Shown one piece after another: positions 21,300 to 32,960 of a stretch of 64,000 bases of DNA (position 1 is the first letter of the stretch; each line of letters opens with the position of its first letter). Source of the stretch: Gordius sp. MW1 (lineage: Eukaryota; Nematomorpha; Gordioida; Gordea; Gordiidae). The position numbers and the translations under genes are program-made. Where the stretch lies: positions 6,944,001-7,008,000 of the forward strand of contig OZ038526.1 of assembly GCA_964036665.1 (NCBI GenBank), read 5' to 3'. The notes beneath the pieces are model-generated. The model made no database searches, was not told where the DNA came from, and saw nothing but the letters and a program-made list of their open reading frames with translations.

Positions 21300-23155
21300 T
21301 TATTGATGTCGATTCCTCTCCAGCTATTCATGCATAGCATTTGGTTTAAGGAAGTTGGAGATAACCGTGACCTTTTCTTGGTAATTATGTTACCTGCCTT
21401 AGAGAAAAGGCGTTCACTTGGGTGATGTGCTTTGGTGGCATAAATAGTCTTGAGCCATAGCAGCTAAATTAGGAAATCTCAATGACGAGGATTTCCACCA
21501 TTCTAAAATATTCACATCGCCATGACATTCCGTTTCCATAATATAGTTTTCCAACTCTTCATCGCCCACAAACATTCTAGAACTATTTAAATTATAATAA
21601 TTTAAAATAATTTTTTCACCTTCGTTTCTTCTGTAATATTAATTCAGTAAAAGATCCACTTGTCGTAGAGCTCTCAACTAAAAATCTCCCGCTATAACTT
21701 TTTAAAAATTCTCTACGAAAATTATCAAATTTGTCTTGGGTGTTTAAGTAATCCGGCATTGCTTTTCTTTTAACCCTCGGATCTAACATAGAGGAATTAA
21801 AGACTTCCTGTGTGCACATGATATTAAAATAATGTTTTGCTTTAATTATCATCTTATCGCCAGCATCTTTTAAAGGACCATGAGTCGTGGTTGCCGTTTC
21901 GAGACCATCTATAATTTCCTCAAAAAAGTTTAACACAATTCCCATTGTAGGAACTGATTCTTAACAAAGACCTAATGTAACCTAGTTAGGTGGTAAAAAT
22001 AATAGAGAATATTTAAATACCTTATAGAAGGGTAGGAAGAAAAGTTCAGCCTCTTTCAGAAATCGGATATCTTCATGGCTAAAAGCCATATCCGTTTCAT
22101 CCGGAAAAATTTTTTGAACAATAATATTAAGAGTGCTCATTTCCTTGAAAAATTAATTATTATATTACCTTATTTGCTTGTTGTAACATTATATAAGAAC
22201 TATTCCAACGGGTATTATTTGCCAAAGGAATAAGGGCCTTAGAATGGTTGTACCATTCTGCTTTCATCGCTGGTTTGTAATGTATGTAATGAATTAAACG
22301 ATTAATTTTTTCTAAAAATGGAGTAATGACCCGTAATCCTTCACCAGCTATGATGTTCATAACGTTAGCACCACACCTAAAATTAAAAATCCGGGTTGAC
22401 GGCATTTTAGTTCTTAATAAGTTTATGGCGTTGAGTTCGTTATTTGCATTATCTGTTGTGAATGATATCACTTTGGCCTCAATCTGGAATTCGGCTAAAA
22501 CTTTGTGCAGTACATTGCAAATTTCCCTCCCTGTATGGGTTGAAGGCATCGGGAGAATTTGCAGTAAAATGTTTTCCATAACCCATACTTTGTTAATATA
22601 ATAGCTTTTCCACAAATCTGTCGTTAGTGCTAGATGGGTTGTGATCGTCCTGAGATTGTTAATTAGCGTCTGTTTAGTGGCCATCCTGTAGTCTCACCTT
22701 GGCGGTTTTTTTCGACCATAAATTAATGTTTTCATTTACGCAAGCGAACATGCTCTTCAAACTAGGACTATCATAAGTGGAAAAGGGTAAGTTATTTCCT
22801 ATCACATAATCCAAAAATTTCGAATTCAACAATTCATTTTGTTCTTTTGTTAAATTGCCTTTAAAAATGCAAGGACTTTTTTCTGCTGTTACTGATTTTA
22901 ATTTCTCTGGATGGGCGTTAATATAATGAGCACGTATATTAGTAACCGACGTTTTAAGACTAAAAGTTCTTGAACACTCCAAACATTTTTTTTCGACTTT
23001 TGGGGTGTTAAAGTATAAACATTTTTAGATTTTGGAGAAATTATAATATTGGTTGTATTTAAATCGTGGTCAGTTGAAGAAGATGAAGTGGATAAAGACA
23101 TTAAAAAAGAGAGCGAAAAATTAATTTTCTTTTTCTCAATGAATAAAAATAACAT
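21300..23155 (-). pseudogene. hAT transposase of the long-armed element, frameshifted
   Basis: On minus: an N-terminal region with a BED-like finger (IRAHYINAHPEK; its cysteine part is in another frame near 22980). A well-preserved catalytic region at 22160-22684 follows, with LTTDLWKS, FTTDNANN, CGANVMNI and TRWNSSYIML, all hAT hallmarks. 21616-21945 holds a LDPRVK segment, and about 21330-21600 the dimerisation domain (ILEWWKSSSLRFPNLA, then PSERLFSKAGN after a frameshift). At least three frame breaks and stops make it inactive. It lies centrally between the inverted arms and is the presumed source enzyme of the family. Confidence 0.85.
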
Positions 23156-23639
23156 AACATGAGGGAGTCAGTGTCTGAGTACGCATAAAAGTTCACTCTA
23201 TTGTTTTCCTTTTCATTGAAACATAATCGCCCTGATGGGATATGGATTAACTTAAGGGAAGGAGGAGTTTAATTTTTTTATTCTCAAAAACATGGGCGTA
23301 GGGTATAACCAGGTTTTGAATTAGGAGGGGGGCGAAACGGTTAAAATAAAAGTTGAATTAGGAAGGGGCAAAATAAAAAAAAATATTAATTTGTAAGGGT
23401 TTTTTTACATTGGAAATTTTTTTTTCGTCATTCAGAGGGGGGGGGGGAGGGCGAGTTATTGATAAAATAAATGTAGAAGCAATGTAAAATATTTAAATTA
23501 AAGTCATACACTTAATTAAATTAATATTAAAATAAGTCGTAGTTAGATGGTAAGATTGGGCAAAAAAATTATATTCAGATGTGTTTTAATATTTAATAAA
23601 AATAAAATAAACAATTAAAAAAATTATTCCCAGTGTTAT

Positions 23640-24060
23640 CGCCGGTGCTATAGCTCTAGCGCATTTAAGTGCTATCGGCTATAGCTTTAGCGCCTCAAAC
23701 TCCCATCTCCTATAGCTCATAGCACCTCAAACCTCCCATCTCCCATAGCTCATAGCATTTCAAACCTCCCATCTCCCATAGCTCTCGCACCTCAAACCTC
23801 CCATAGCTCATAGCACCTCAAACCTCCCATCTCCCATAGCTCTAGCGCCTCAAACCTCCCATCTCCCATAGCTCAAGCGCCTCAAACCTCCCATCTCCTA
23901 TAGCTTATAGCACCTCAAACTCCCATCTCCCATAGCTCTAGCACCTCATACCTCCCATAGCTCTAGCGCCTCAAACCTCCCATCTCCTATAGCTTATAGC
24001 ACCAAACCTCCCATCTCCTATAGCTTATAGCACTTAAAGTGACTATGTGCTATAGCTTTA
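23640..24060 (-). repeat. subterminal ~33-bp tandem repeats, right arm of the hAT
   Basis: Inverse counterpart of 19924-20340: repeated CTCAAACCTCCCATCTCCCA + TAGCTCATAGCAC units. The arm ends in the CCCCATCACTA terminus at 24091. Confidence 0.85.
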
Positions 24061-24099
24061 GCTCCTTAAAAACGCTATTTCCCCATCACTACTCTAAGG

Positions 24100-24880
24100 G
24101 ACCACCATATTAAGTCTCTCGGAACCGTATCGTAGGCCTTTTCTCAATCGATAAAGACCATGTGTAAGTTCTTTTTTTTGTCGCCATATTTTTCCATCGT
24201 CTGAACGCAAAGATTGGGTCCATCGTTGATTTACCGGCCACGAATCCAAACTGATTGGGCGAGAGACCAACTTCGTCATTGAGCCTTTTCACTAGCACCC
24301 TTTCTAGTAGTTTTAGTGAGTGGCAGGTCAACTTGATACCTCTAAAGTTGCCACATTCCTGCGCGTCTCCTTTGCCTTTGTATATGGGTATGATCGTACT
24401 CTCCCTCCATTGGTCAGGGATACGACTCTCATACAGCATAGCGTTAAATAGGCCTGTCATTATGTCGATTCCTTCTCCTTTGCACCCAAGCCAAGCTTCG
24501 ATCGGTAAATCATCGGGACCTAGCGCTTTCCCTTTCCGCATCTTTTTTAGTTGCGCTCCTACTTCATAAGCCTGCAATGGTAAAACCAAGTTCGAGTTCG
24601 GTTCCACCCTCTCTAGCGGTCTTCTATCATTCGTTTTGTTCATCATATTTCGGAAATAATCTTTCCATCTTTTGATGACTTTCTTCGGTTTGCACAACGT
24701 TCGTCCCTCTTCGCTTTTAATGACTTTCAGTGTCCCAACATCTCGACTTTTTTTCTCCCTAATCTTTGCGAGTTTATACATGACTATGTCGCCGCCCTTG
24801 GTATCGAGCTTGTTTGCCATCTCGGTGTAAGCCTCGTTCTTCGCTATCGCAACCGCTATCTTAGCTTTGCGTTTCGCTTA
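24100..24880 (-). mobile_element. RTE-type LINE, 5' part of the split element
   Basis: Minus strand, N-terminal part of the reverse transcriptase region: VAIAKNEAYTEMANKLDT, then KRWKDYFRNMMN, then KGKALGPDDLPIEAWLG, then DQWRESTIIPIYKGKGD, NFRGIKLTCHSLKLLERV and SPNQFGFVAGKST. This is the RTE-clade order. Homology ends at about 24880, so the insertion was 5'-truncated and lacks the endonuclease. A TGA interrupts the motif FID-EKAYDTV (24144-24146). It joins 14522-15490 across the hAT. Confidence 0.88.
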
Positions 24881-25129
24881 TTATTTTTTAAAATGTCAAC
24901 GATTTCTTGTCAATATCCCCGTTCCACTTTTACCCTTACAATTCATTTATACAAAACTTATACCATGTGAAATTTTCTATATTGTTTCAACTACATCACT
25001 TTGTTTTATTTATGAATAAACATGAGAGGGCATATTAATGTGATGTTAATAGAAAAAATACACAAAGTAGTAGCGGAATTTTAAGTTCGTCCAACTTTTA
25101 TGAGGGAAAATTTTTTTAATTGCATTTAA

Positions 25130-25280
25130 CCCATGGTCGTATTTAGGTTTTGGATTGGGAGGGGGGCGCGAAACATAAATATTTTGTATTCTTAAAGGTG
25201 GGCGTAGGAAATTTTTTTGCCCCCCCCCCTATTTGACCAGCTCAGCCCCCCATGGCAAAAAGGTTAGCTACGCCACTGTG
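25130..25280. mobile_element. hAT MITE relic (G-run/C-run type)
   Basis: A TTTAGGTTTTGGATTGGGAG start with a G run, a C run about 80 bases on, and TTAGCTACGCCACTG at the end. It is a diverged member of the CATGGGCGTA/CAGTGGCGTA family. Clear target duplications were not found. Confidence 0.5.
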
Positions 25281-25429
25281 TACAAAGGAACGGAAAATGT
25301 CGATTTCTTTGAAATGTGATCATAATTTGAGTTTACAAAAATATAATTTTTGGATAAAAAGGCATTTCTCGAGAAAAATATCAATTTACAAAACTTTACA
25401 ATATACAAATTTACGATTTTAATGGAATT

Positions 25430-25629
25430 TTAAACAATTTTGACGCGGCATTTGATCAGGGCATCTATGACACTCTCGTCAGCAAGCGTACTTATATCCC
25501 CAAGATCATTTTCGTGCTCAGCTATTTTGCGTAGGATGCGTCTCATTATTTTGCCCGAACGGGTTTTTGGCAGGGCTGGCGCGTTTTGGATGTAATCTGG
25601 CACCGCGAATCTCCCAATCTTTTGAGCGA
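25430..25629 (-). pseudogene. AceCS last exon (catalytic lysine motif)
   Basis: Acceptor CTTGCAG, stop at 25430-25432. Reads [20 protein letters not shown], then [16 protein letters not shown], then [25 protein letters not shown] holds the lysine whose acetylation controls the enzyme in known members. About 16 residues expected between exon K and this one were not found. Confidence 0.92.
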
Positions 25630-25649
25630 CTGCAAGGGGAAACCACAAA

Positions 25650-26389
25650 TAGAAATTTATAGAAACTGTGTGAAATCAAATGTAAGTTACAGATATTTAT
25701 CGGGAAATAAAGTTTGTGAAATTATAAAGTTAAGGGGTTGTTTGTAAGGGTAGTTCAAGAAGATAATGACTTTGGAAAGATATTATTGAACGATAAAAGA
25801 GTGTATAAACATTTACCGGATGTTAAAAAGAACATAGCTATTGGTAGTGTTTTAAAGACCTGAGTTTTGTTGAGTCTAGCTTTAATTCAACTAACACCAA
25901 AGGTCGCCTAGACAAAACCTCCAAGTCTTTTTACAACACTAGCTATTGCTTAGGGATTTTGGCCAAAATGGGCATTTTATGTATGAACAATAAAAATGTC
26001 AATTAAGCAAAATTAGGTGTGATCTATTATGAATAAATATTTCCAACGTTACCCGTTTCAATTAGTTCCGTTTTCAATTTGTTATCAAACGTGTACTCCT
26101 ATAAAAAGCAAATAGCCATAGAATATTCCAATTTCAAAGTATGACAATGCGTAACGAAATAAAGGAGAGGAGATCACCACTATAAAGTCAACCATAAATC
26201 AAGCAGGAGGTGGTCATATTACATTTCAATTATATCTATAGCAAAAAAGTATGTAATAACCATAATTTAGGGACATTAAATAGGTTTTTGAAATTGTCTC
26301 ATATCATGGCATCAAACAAATTTCACTAATTAAAAACTTTTTTCGGAGGCAAATTTTGCTCGAAATATCCTGCAGTATATTCTTGCGTT
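25650..26389. other. intronic noncoding sequence of the AceCS pseudogene
   Basis: AT-rich, with no repeat or exon recognised; I looked here for the missing short exon and did not find it. Confidence 0.4.
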
Positions 26390-26602
26390 CATGGGCGTAT
26401 TCCACATTGGGATTAGAGGGGGGCAATATTGATTTAAGGAGGGGGGAAATGATAATTTTTTAAAATTTTAGCCATAATTATAAAAATTTTCAACAAATTT
26501 TGGGGTTTTCACTCGCTACAATTTATTCAGCTAAATGGATATCTAACTATTTAAAATATATTTTACCTAACAATTCCATAAAAAACCTTGGCTACGCCCA
26601 TG
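26390..26602. mobile_element. CATGGGCGTA hAT MITE with 8-bp target duplication
   Basis: 213 bases with ends CATGGGCGTA and TACGCCCATG. Flanks CTTGCGTT (26382-26389) and CTCGCGTT (26603-26610) agree at 7 of 8 positions. This is one of the cleanest copies and identifies the family as hAT-type. Confidence 0.85.
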
Positions 26603-27131
26603 CTCGCGTTTATAATCTATTAAAACATTCAAAACGGGCGCACAAAATTCTTTCGTAATCGATCTAATTGTCGAGCAAAAGATTGGTGATACTAAATACT
26701 TGATCCTAATCTAACAATTTTTTTTTCAAATTTGCACTTTTATTATCTAATACATTGCCTAACAAACAAGGTTTTCCGAATCGCAGATGTATGCGCTCAG
26801 CTGACCGCAAAATTAAATAGTAGAGACGAGAAAGAATGATCTTTAATCGTCCAAATAAAACGCAGCCCTTATTACAACACTAACGTAATCATTTATAGGG
26901 ACCAACAAGGGCGAGAAAAACTCAAAAGACGTCGTAACGTAAATCTTTGCTGGTAAATTTTTTGAAAACACCTACCCCAAGACCTAACTTAAAACCCCGG
27001 TTTAAAATTGGCGATTCCCCATATATCCATTCCAATGGTCACAAACCATTATCAAGATTTTAGTAATCGTTTTCAACAATATTTCTATCGGTAAAAAAGG
27101 GCAAAAGTGTACAAAAAAGAGAGTATTTTAC

Positions 27132-27330
27132 ATCTTTTAAAGTTACGAAGCAGTACAGGCATTGCCCTTTAAGTGGGTGAGGTATGGCGACCACAGCTGC
27201 CTCAATTACTGCTTCATCAGTATGAGGGCTGACTCAACACTGGCCGTGCTTAGTAAATGACCAGATACATTCATCATGTCGTCTATTCTACCCGTTATCC
27301 AGAAGTAGCCATCGAAATCTCTGTAGGCAC
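27132..27330 (-). pseudogene. AceCS exon K ([12 protein letters not shown]), damaged
   Basis: Reads [19 protein letters not shown] then [16 protein letters not shown]; near 27220-27228 the frame shifts and continues as [17 protein letters not shown] and KGQCLYCFVTLKD. The expected acceptor reads CG instead of AG. Donor GAT/GTAAAA is intact. GRIDD and NVSGH are the conserved ATP-hinge motifs. Confidence 0.9.
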
Positions 27331-27679
27331 CGATCATTAATAGTTTTCGAAAAAATTATTTACCTCAATACGTAATGGTTGTTAAATATTTTTGATAATA
27401 ATGTATAAAGTTATTAATGTCATAATATTGTGAATCTTTATGAAAAAAGAAGAGATCTACTTAAGGAGATAGTGAAGTTTTACGATCATCCTACAATTAG
27501 AGACTTTAAAATTTAATTATGCCAATTTTTGAATGAACATTTTGCTTATGAATTTCAGCAACTAATCAACTTTCAAAAAATAAAACTCAAGTACAGAAAA
27601 ATCTACTGCCAGAATATAACCGCAATTTCAAACGTTTTTGATATTATAATAATTTTAACGAAATCGAGAAGCAAGCAAG

Positions 27680-28075
27680 CATAGACTACATAAACTACTC
27701 GTCAGCTTTAAATAAGTATACCATTTTCCGCCATCTTGAAATGTGCAAGAATAAGAGAAGAACACATAGATTATAGTAATTTTGGTTGTTTAAGAGTGTT
27801 TTCAAAAAGTAATAAAAAATATTGAACAAGTTACACACTAAAAACACCATTTTTAAATATATATCATTTACAAAATTCATACAAATAAAAAAATAAAAAT
27901 ACTGTGATAATATGAGGTTATAGCTATTTAGTGCCTTCTGCATTTTATTAAATTGTTAACATTCTTTTAAAAATATATTTGCTAATGAAGATGGTAAATT
28001 CACTTTCTCTGCTTTAACAATGGGGTACACAGCAGAAAGATGTGGGAGATGGTTAAATTCAAAATGGTGGATTTA
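27680..28075. repeat. dispersed repeat R1, copy 1
   Basis: About 390 bases, from a CGTCAGCTTTAAATAAGT region to AAAATGGTGGATTT. An inverted copy lies at about 38735-39120 and a third, interrupted, at about 34270-34640. Noncoding. The LINE at 28076 abuts this copy. Confidence 0.7.
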
Positions 28076-28424
28076 CATACATACATAGAGCCGCCCCGAC
28101 TAACAGTCGTTTTTTCTTAACGTTTACTCGGGTTAAGACGAGTGAGAGTCTACATCTTTAGAGATGTTTATGAGGGCCTATTGAACTAGATGTCACAAGA
28201 GTACAGGCTGAGGTGCCGCATGTCAGTAGGCAGCACACTCGGTTTATAAAAAAATCATAAGTCAAACAAAATTTTACATACCATCTACGGCAATTACTGG
28301 AAATAAGCGATAGTTTGCCTCGTTCGATTGTACACTAAAACCTGTTTGAAATTGTCAGACTGCGGGAATAGGGTTTGATGGATTATGGATGGAAATCAAT
28401 TTTTTTGGCGTGTTGGCAGGAAAC

Positions 28425-30512
28425 TTATAGGCTAGGTGATTGATGACAAACTTTTTCCAAGCGTTCCTGTCTAAGAAGATCGCGTCTAGTTGGTCGGGTT
28501 GAAGTACTATGCCGTTTAATTCCCTCGACGTGTTGTAGGCCCACGTTCCACGGCATTTCCGGTAACCTAATTGGGGGGGGTCTCCACAGTAATGTGGACA
28601 TGCAGAGGTTGGGGGAGCCTCTCCGAAACTGGTGCGCTAAGAAGTTCCACTTTTTAACCAAAATCATGTATTTGACCGGGGGAAGTTTGCATTGAAACCA
28701 TAAATTCTCATTCTTAATTATTCTTGGGTAAAAGATTTGACATACAATTCTCAACATTGTTCACCTTTGTTTGTATGCTTCTGATTGAGCTTGTCTTGAG
28801 GTTCCAGGTCTCGCAGCCGTAAAAGAGTACAGGGAGAATTAAGGTTTTGTATAGGCGAAGTTTAGAGTTTCTTGAGAACATTTTGCTGTTCCAGATTCTG
28901 TTGCATTGTTTGAACCTGTTGGTAGCCTTTGTTATTTTTCCTGAGACGTCTAGCGTGGTGTACTTGTCCGCGCATAGAGACACACCAAGGTAGTTAACTT
29001 GGTCCGAGGGTTTAATAATAGAATTATGACTCCTGATACTCGCATTGGGTTGCGGGTTAAGGGCAAGTAGTGTGGATTTTTCTGCAATGATCAGGCCTCC
29101 TCGGGCTGCTTCTTGAGCATATCTATCATGCATGTTTTGTAAGTTCGTTAATGAGTCGGAGATTAAACAGATATCATCGGCGAACAAAAGAGACGAGATC
29201 CTCGTGTTGTTACTCAACAGCAAGCCATCGCTTGGGAATAAGGATCTCTTCAGTATTAGGTTCAGAGAGATGAAGATGAGAAGAGATAAGGGGCACCCCT
29301 GCCTAACACCTAAGTTTGGAGTGATGGGGTTGGAGAGCAGCTGGTAGTGCCTAACAAAGAGTTTTTGATTTTCATAAAGAATGAAAATAAGTCTTATGAT
29401 TTTCTTTGGTAGTCCCAGTAGACAAAGGGTTTCCCATATATATAAATGTTGGATCGAGTTAAATGCTTTGGAGATGTCAAGGAAGAGTATGTACAGGGGA
29501 CCTTTTGCGCAATTAGCTTTATCAATCAGGTTTTGATGGTTAATATATGCTCGATTGTTGTGCGCGAGCTTCTGAAGCCTGCTTGTGTGTGATTTATTTT
29601 ATTGTCCATGTACGATTTAACTCTGTGGTAGAGTATGTTTATGAAGATTTTTGAGGTGACGTTTATTAATGCTATACCTCTGTAGTTATTGGGGTCAAGG
29701 TGGTTGCCTTTTTTGAAGATTTTTATCAGCACACTGCTAGACCATGATTCTGGCAGTTGTTCGTTCGTCCATATCCTTTCGAATAATGGTTGTAGGAGCT
29801 GGGAAGAGGTTTTAGGATCGGCCTTGTATAGTTCGGCTGAGATTCCTTCTTTGTCGGTAGCTTTGTGGTTCCTAAGTTTTTTTATTGTTTGCATGATTTC
29901 GTAACCGCTAGGGGGTTGATAATCTATGTTGGCCTCGCCAGGGCCTTTGAAGCCCTTGATAAAACCTGCATAAATATCTGAATATGGAAATGGGGTCGGG
30001 AAGGAAAGGATGTCGCGGAAGTGTTTTTCCCATGATTTTAGTTGAACTATGGAATCTTTGGATTTGGGGTTGGAGGTTGCATTGGGATGCTCGTTGTAAC
30101 TTAGATTCAAGCCTTTAGTTAGGGCTTTTACGTTTTTATAAAGTTTGTGGGTATTGTTCGTTTTACTAGCAACTTCTGCTTCTTTTATTATATCCGTTGC
30201 GTATATGCTCTTATCACGTTGCACACTGGCCTTTATAAGCTTGTTGATTGCTTGAAAACGTTCTTTCTTAAATTTGGCTGATGATCTGGTTATTGCGCTC
30301 CTCTCATCCATAAGGCGAAGAGATTCAGAGGAGAGTGATTTGTTATGATGAGGGGTGGGTTTTAAGTGGAGCGATGATGTGATTAGGCTTTCTGTTATCC
30401 AAGCGCTTTGCTTTTCGATGGTCCTGTTGATTGGTTGTGGTGTTGACTTAATTCTCTTTTGCAGGTTCTCGTTGAATAATTTAATATTCTCAGCGTCGTT
30501 TGGACGTGGCAA
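28425..30512 (-). pseudogene. LINE reverse transcriptase and C-terminal region
   Basis: 30512-29526 carries the RT N-terminal part: LRNHKATDKEGISAELYK, ESWSSSVLIKIFKKGN, NNYRGIALINVTSKIF and HTQAGFRSSRTT. Between 29526 and 29223 the homology continues (FLDISKAFN; VRQGCPLS). 29223-28714 has the catalytic LLFADDICLIS motif and VLFYGCETW. 28757-28425 is the C-terminal part. It is interrupted by two frameshifts, so it is inactive. Confidence 0.85.
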
Positions 30513-31455
30513 GAAGTTACGTGAGCCTTTTTCGAGGTGTTATGCAGCGATGCTGACGTGGTATAGATATCTGCCTTTAACGTGTAGTGGTCCGATGATA
30601 TGTAAGGGTTAGGGTAGGATGCGTAATTCCTAACAATCTTTTTGTATTTGAATTCGGTCAGGATGTGGTCGATTTGAGAGCCTGAGGCCCTATCAGACCT
30701 TTTGTAGGTCGCTAGTTCGTTGGAATTTAATGTGGAGAAAGTAGATCGAATGGACCATTTGTGTTCATTACACCACTTGATCAGGATTTTGCCATTTCTG
30801 TTAGTGTGGCCAAGGGTATTAGGTCCCACACATGAGGGGTGGCCGTTTGGGGATGATTCCACAGAAGCGTTAAAGTCCCCTATAAGGATTTTTATGTCTT
30901 TTTTGGGGAGATAGGATATTTGTTGATGGATGTTTTGAAAAAAATCAACGATGTATTTTTTTTGATATTTGAGGTACGGCAATAGATGTTAATAAAGGTT
31001 AGCCGTTTGTTTTTGTTAATCTCCAGGGTTAATGTAATGATTCTAGGGGTAACGGGGTTATGAGAGATAATATGGAGTGAGTTCTTAACTATTATCGAGA
31101 CTCCTGCACCATTTTCAGTTTCTGCACCTGAATTATATGCTGTGAAACCATGAAACTTATGTACGCCATCCTCTGTGATTCTCGTTTGCTGTAGAAGAAG
31201 GACATTTTTATTATGGATTTTCATGAAGGTTAATATGTCATCCCATTTGTCCTTGACAGTATTCACGTTTATTGATGCGACGTGCATTTTCATTTTATAG
31301 CGGAAGATGGAAAGCGTTAAGTGGGGAAATCTTTGAAGAGAGGTAGCTAGCAGATTTAAACCGCACTCGATTTGATTAGGGCAGAGTGAAAAAAAGTAAA
31401 TAAATAAAAATTTAGTGTTGGAAGGAGTTAAAGGGGTTGTATTGCATAGATACAA
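30395..31455 (-). pseudogene. LINE endonuclease domain (two frames)
   Basis: The 31455-30892 frame begins the APE-type endonuclease (MHVASINVNTVKDKWDDIL; LLLQQTRI; GAGVSIIVKN). The second frame, 30982-30395, continues it with ILIGDFNAS, GSQIDHILT and the terminal SSDHYTL, the S-D-H motif of this fold. The enzyme nicks target DNA to prime reverse transcription. One frameshift separates the two parts. A Met internal to the first frame (MKMHVAS) is the more likely start, since the preceding residues are not conserved-looking. Confidence 0.82.
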
Positions 31456-31559
31456 GTTAGGAAATAGGCGTACCCATATTTATTTCCTTTCTTTGTTTAT
31501 AAGGTATAGCTCTGAGATCGAGACCGTGCGCCATGAGTTTGCATACTCCTGGATAGTGG

Positions 31560-32960
31560 GGGAGGGGAGGAGAGATTAGTCAAGGTTGAATTTAGCTTGT
31601 GCTAAATGAGATTGTTTAATTTTTTTTTTGGCGGGCCCTTGTCAAGGAAGGCGCCGGCCATTCATAATAGTAGGAGTAGGCGTCTGCTTCCGGAGCAGAT
31701 TATTGGTCGCATTATTTTTAGATGCAGGATATCAAGTGAAAGCTAGTGGGGGGGGGGCGGAGTTCTATACATGCTGTATGTTTGACAGGGAGAGTTTTAG
31801 TATTACTACAAGGGATCGAGGCTGGATGGGAGGTCTCACAGCCATAACGTGTAGATATGTTAATTCTAACTACTGAAATAATTGAAAAAGCATAATGGAA
31901 CAGATAAACACACTAATAATGTAAATAAATTTTTTCCAGCTTTTTTATGTAGTAATTTTATGTTCTAATTAAAATAGTGGCTGGAGGAATATAAAAGGGG
32001 ATTTTTTTTTTTTTTTTAGGCTTATATTAAATCAATAGTTCGATTGTACAATCTTATTTTGCAAGTTAAGGCAAATAAACATTGGTTGCATTTTGATAAA
32101 TAAGGAGGAAATTGAATTTGTGGTGCCGGGGGGGGGGTGAGCTTTATAGTCAAAGATAAATAAATAAATCTTAAATTCAATATGATTTAATTTATATCAT
32201 TGCCACTAACAAAGTTTCCAATGCAAATGTTTATATTTAGAAAGTTATTAATTAAGTATAAATAAAGTAAAATTTTCCTGTTTAAATTCATAGGACCCAG
32301 GAATATCAAATTATTAGTGAGCTATATCAGTGGTCTAGAGGTTTAAGGGAGGGGAGGGGGAGAGAAATAGAATGTAGAAACACTTAACTAGTCTCAAGGT
32401 TAAATTTAGCTTGTGCTGCTAGCTAATTTTATTTAAAATTTGTTTTGGCGGGCCCTTGTCAAGAGAGGCGCCGGCCATTCATGGTAGTAGGAGTAGGCGT
32501 CTGCTTCCGGAGCAGATTAGAAATATTTAGTTGCACTATTTTTAGCTAGTGGATATCAAGATTTTTTTGTGTTACAAGGGATCGAGGCTGGATGGGAGGT
32601 CTAACAACCATAGCGTGAGGCGAGAGGATTGGGGGCATGTTGATAAATAAACTTTTCAAAAATTGTTTAGTGCTAACTACTAAAATAATTGAAAAGGTAT
32701 AATGGGACAAACATTAAAAGAAAAGCCTTTTGACAAAATAAAAGGAAGTTAAATTAGTGATGCCAGTTTTTGCTTATTGTTTTTTTTTTTTTGGGGGGGG
32801 GGGGGTTGAATTAAGAGTCAAAATTAAAATGAATCTTAAAATCTAATGTGATTTACTTTATATCATTTATACTATCAAAGTTTACCAATGCAAATGTTTA
32901 TATTTAGAAAGTTATTAATTAGAGTATAGAATAAATCTTAACGCTAAATTCATGGCAAAG
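31560..32960. repeat. tandem pair of ~700-800-bp repeats next to the LINE 5' end
   Basis: Unit 1 from about 31575 and unit 2 from about 32390 share, in order, TTTAGCTTGTGCT, the GC block GGCGGGCCCTTGTCAAG (31630 and 32447), GGCGTCTGCTTCCGGAGCAG, GGGATCGAGGCTGGATGGGA, and a distal AATGCAAATGTTTATATTTA (about 32220 and 32888). Each has a G run. No coding. The position just upstream of the minus-strand LINE suggests 5' promoter monomers; an unrelated tandem duplication is possible. Confidence 0.6.

Larger units (their letters stand above)
15491..24091 (-). mobile_element. hAT transposon with ~1-kb inverted arms, interrupted by an LTR retrotransposon
   Basis: Ends TAGTGATGGG and CCCCATCACTA, flanked by CTCTAAGG at 15483-15490 and 24092-24099, a perfect 8-bp duplication. 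Without the LTR element it is about 4.25 kb. Left arm (15491-15567 plus 19924-20900) and right arm (23095-24091) are inverse copies of nearly 1 kb. Each contains a dozen or so ~33-bp subrepeats (GCTATGGGAGATGGGAGGTT) and a CATGGGCGTA-type MITE. Between the arms lies a minus-strand transposase with frameshifts. Most hAT elements have inverted ends of tens of bases, so the arms are unusual. Confidence 0.85.
28076..31460 (-). mobile_element. LINE with endonuclease and reverse transcriptase, near full length, in an AceCS intron
   Basis: Minus strand. The 3' end carries a (ATGT)n tail at about 28076-28090. Coding runs 31455 to 28425: APE-type endonuclease, reverse transcriptase, C-terminal part. 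Upstream of 31460 lie tandem ~700-800-bp repeats that may be its 5' region. Frameshifts near 30980/30890, 30400/30510, 29526 and 28757 break it. The clade is not certain. It lies in the same orientation as the pseudogene, between exons J and K. A second, similar copy leaves the window at 64000. Confidence 0.87.

Noticed and set aside
24255-24569. Plus-strand 104-residue open frame
   Set aside because: Opposite strand of the RTE reverse transcriptase, which has clear family motifs.
30355-30914. Plus-strand frames across the LINE
   Set aside because: They are shadows of the endonuclease and RT coding on the minus strand.
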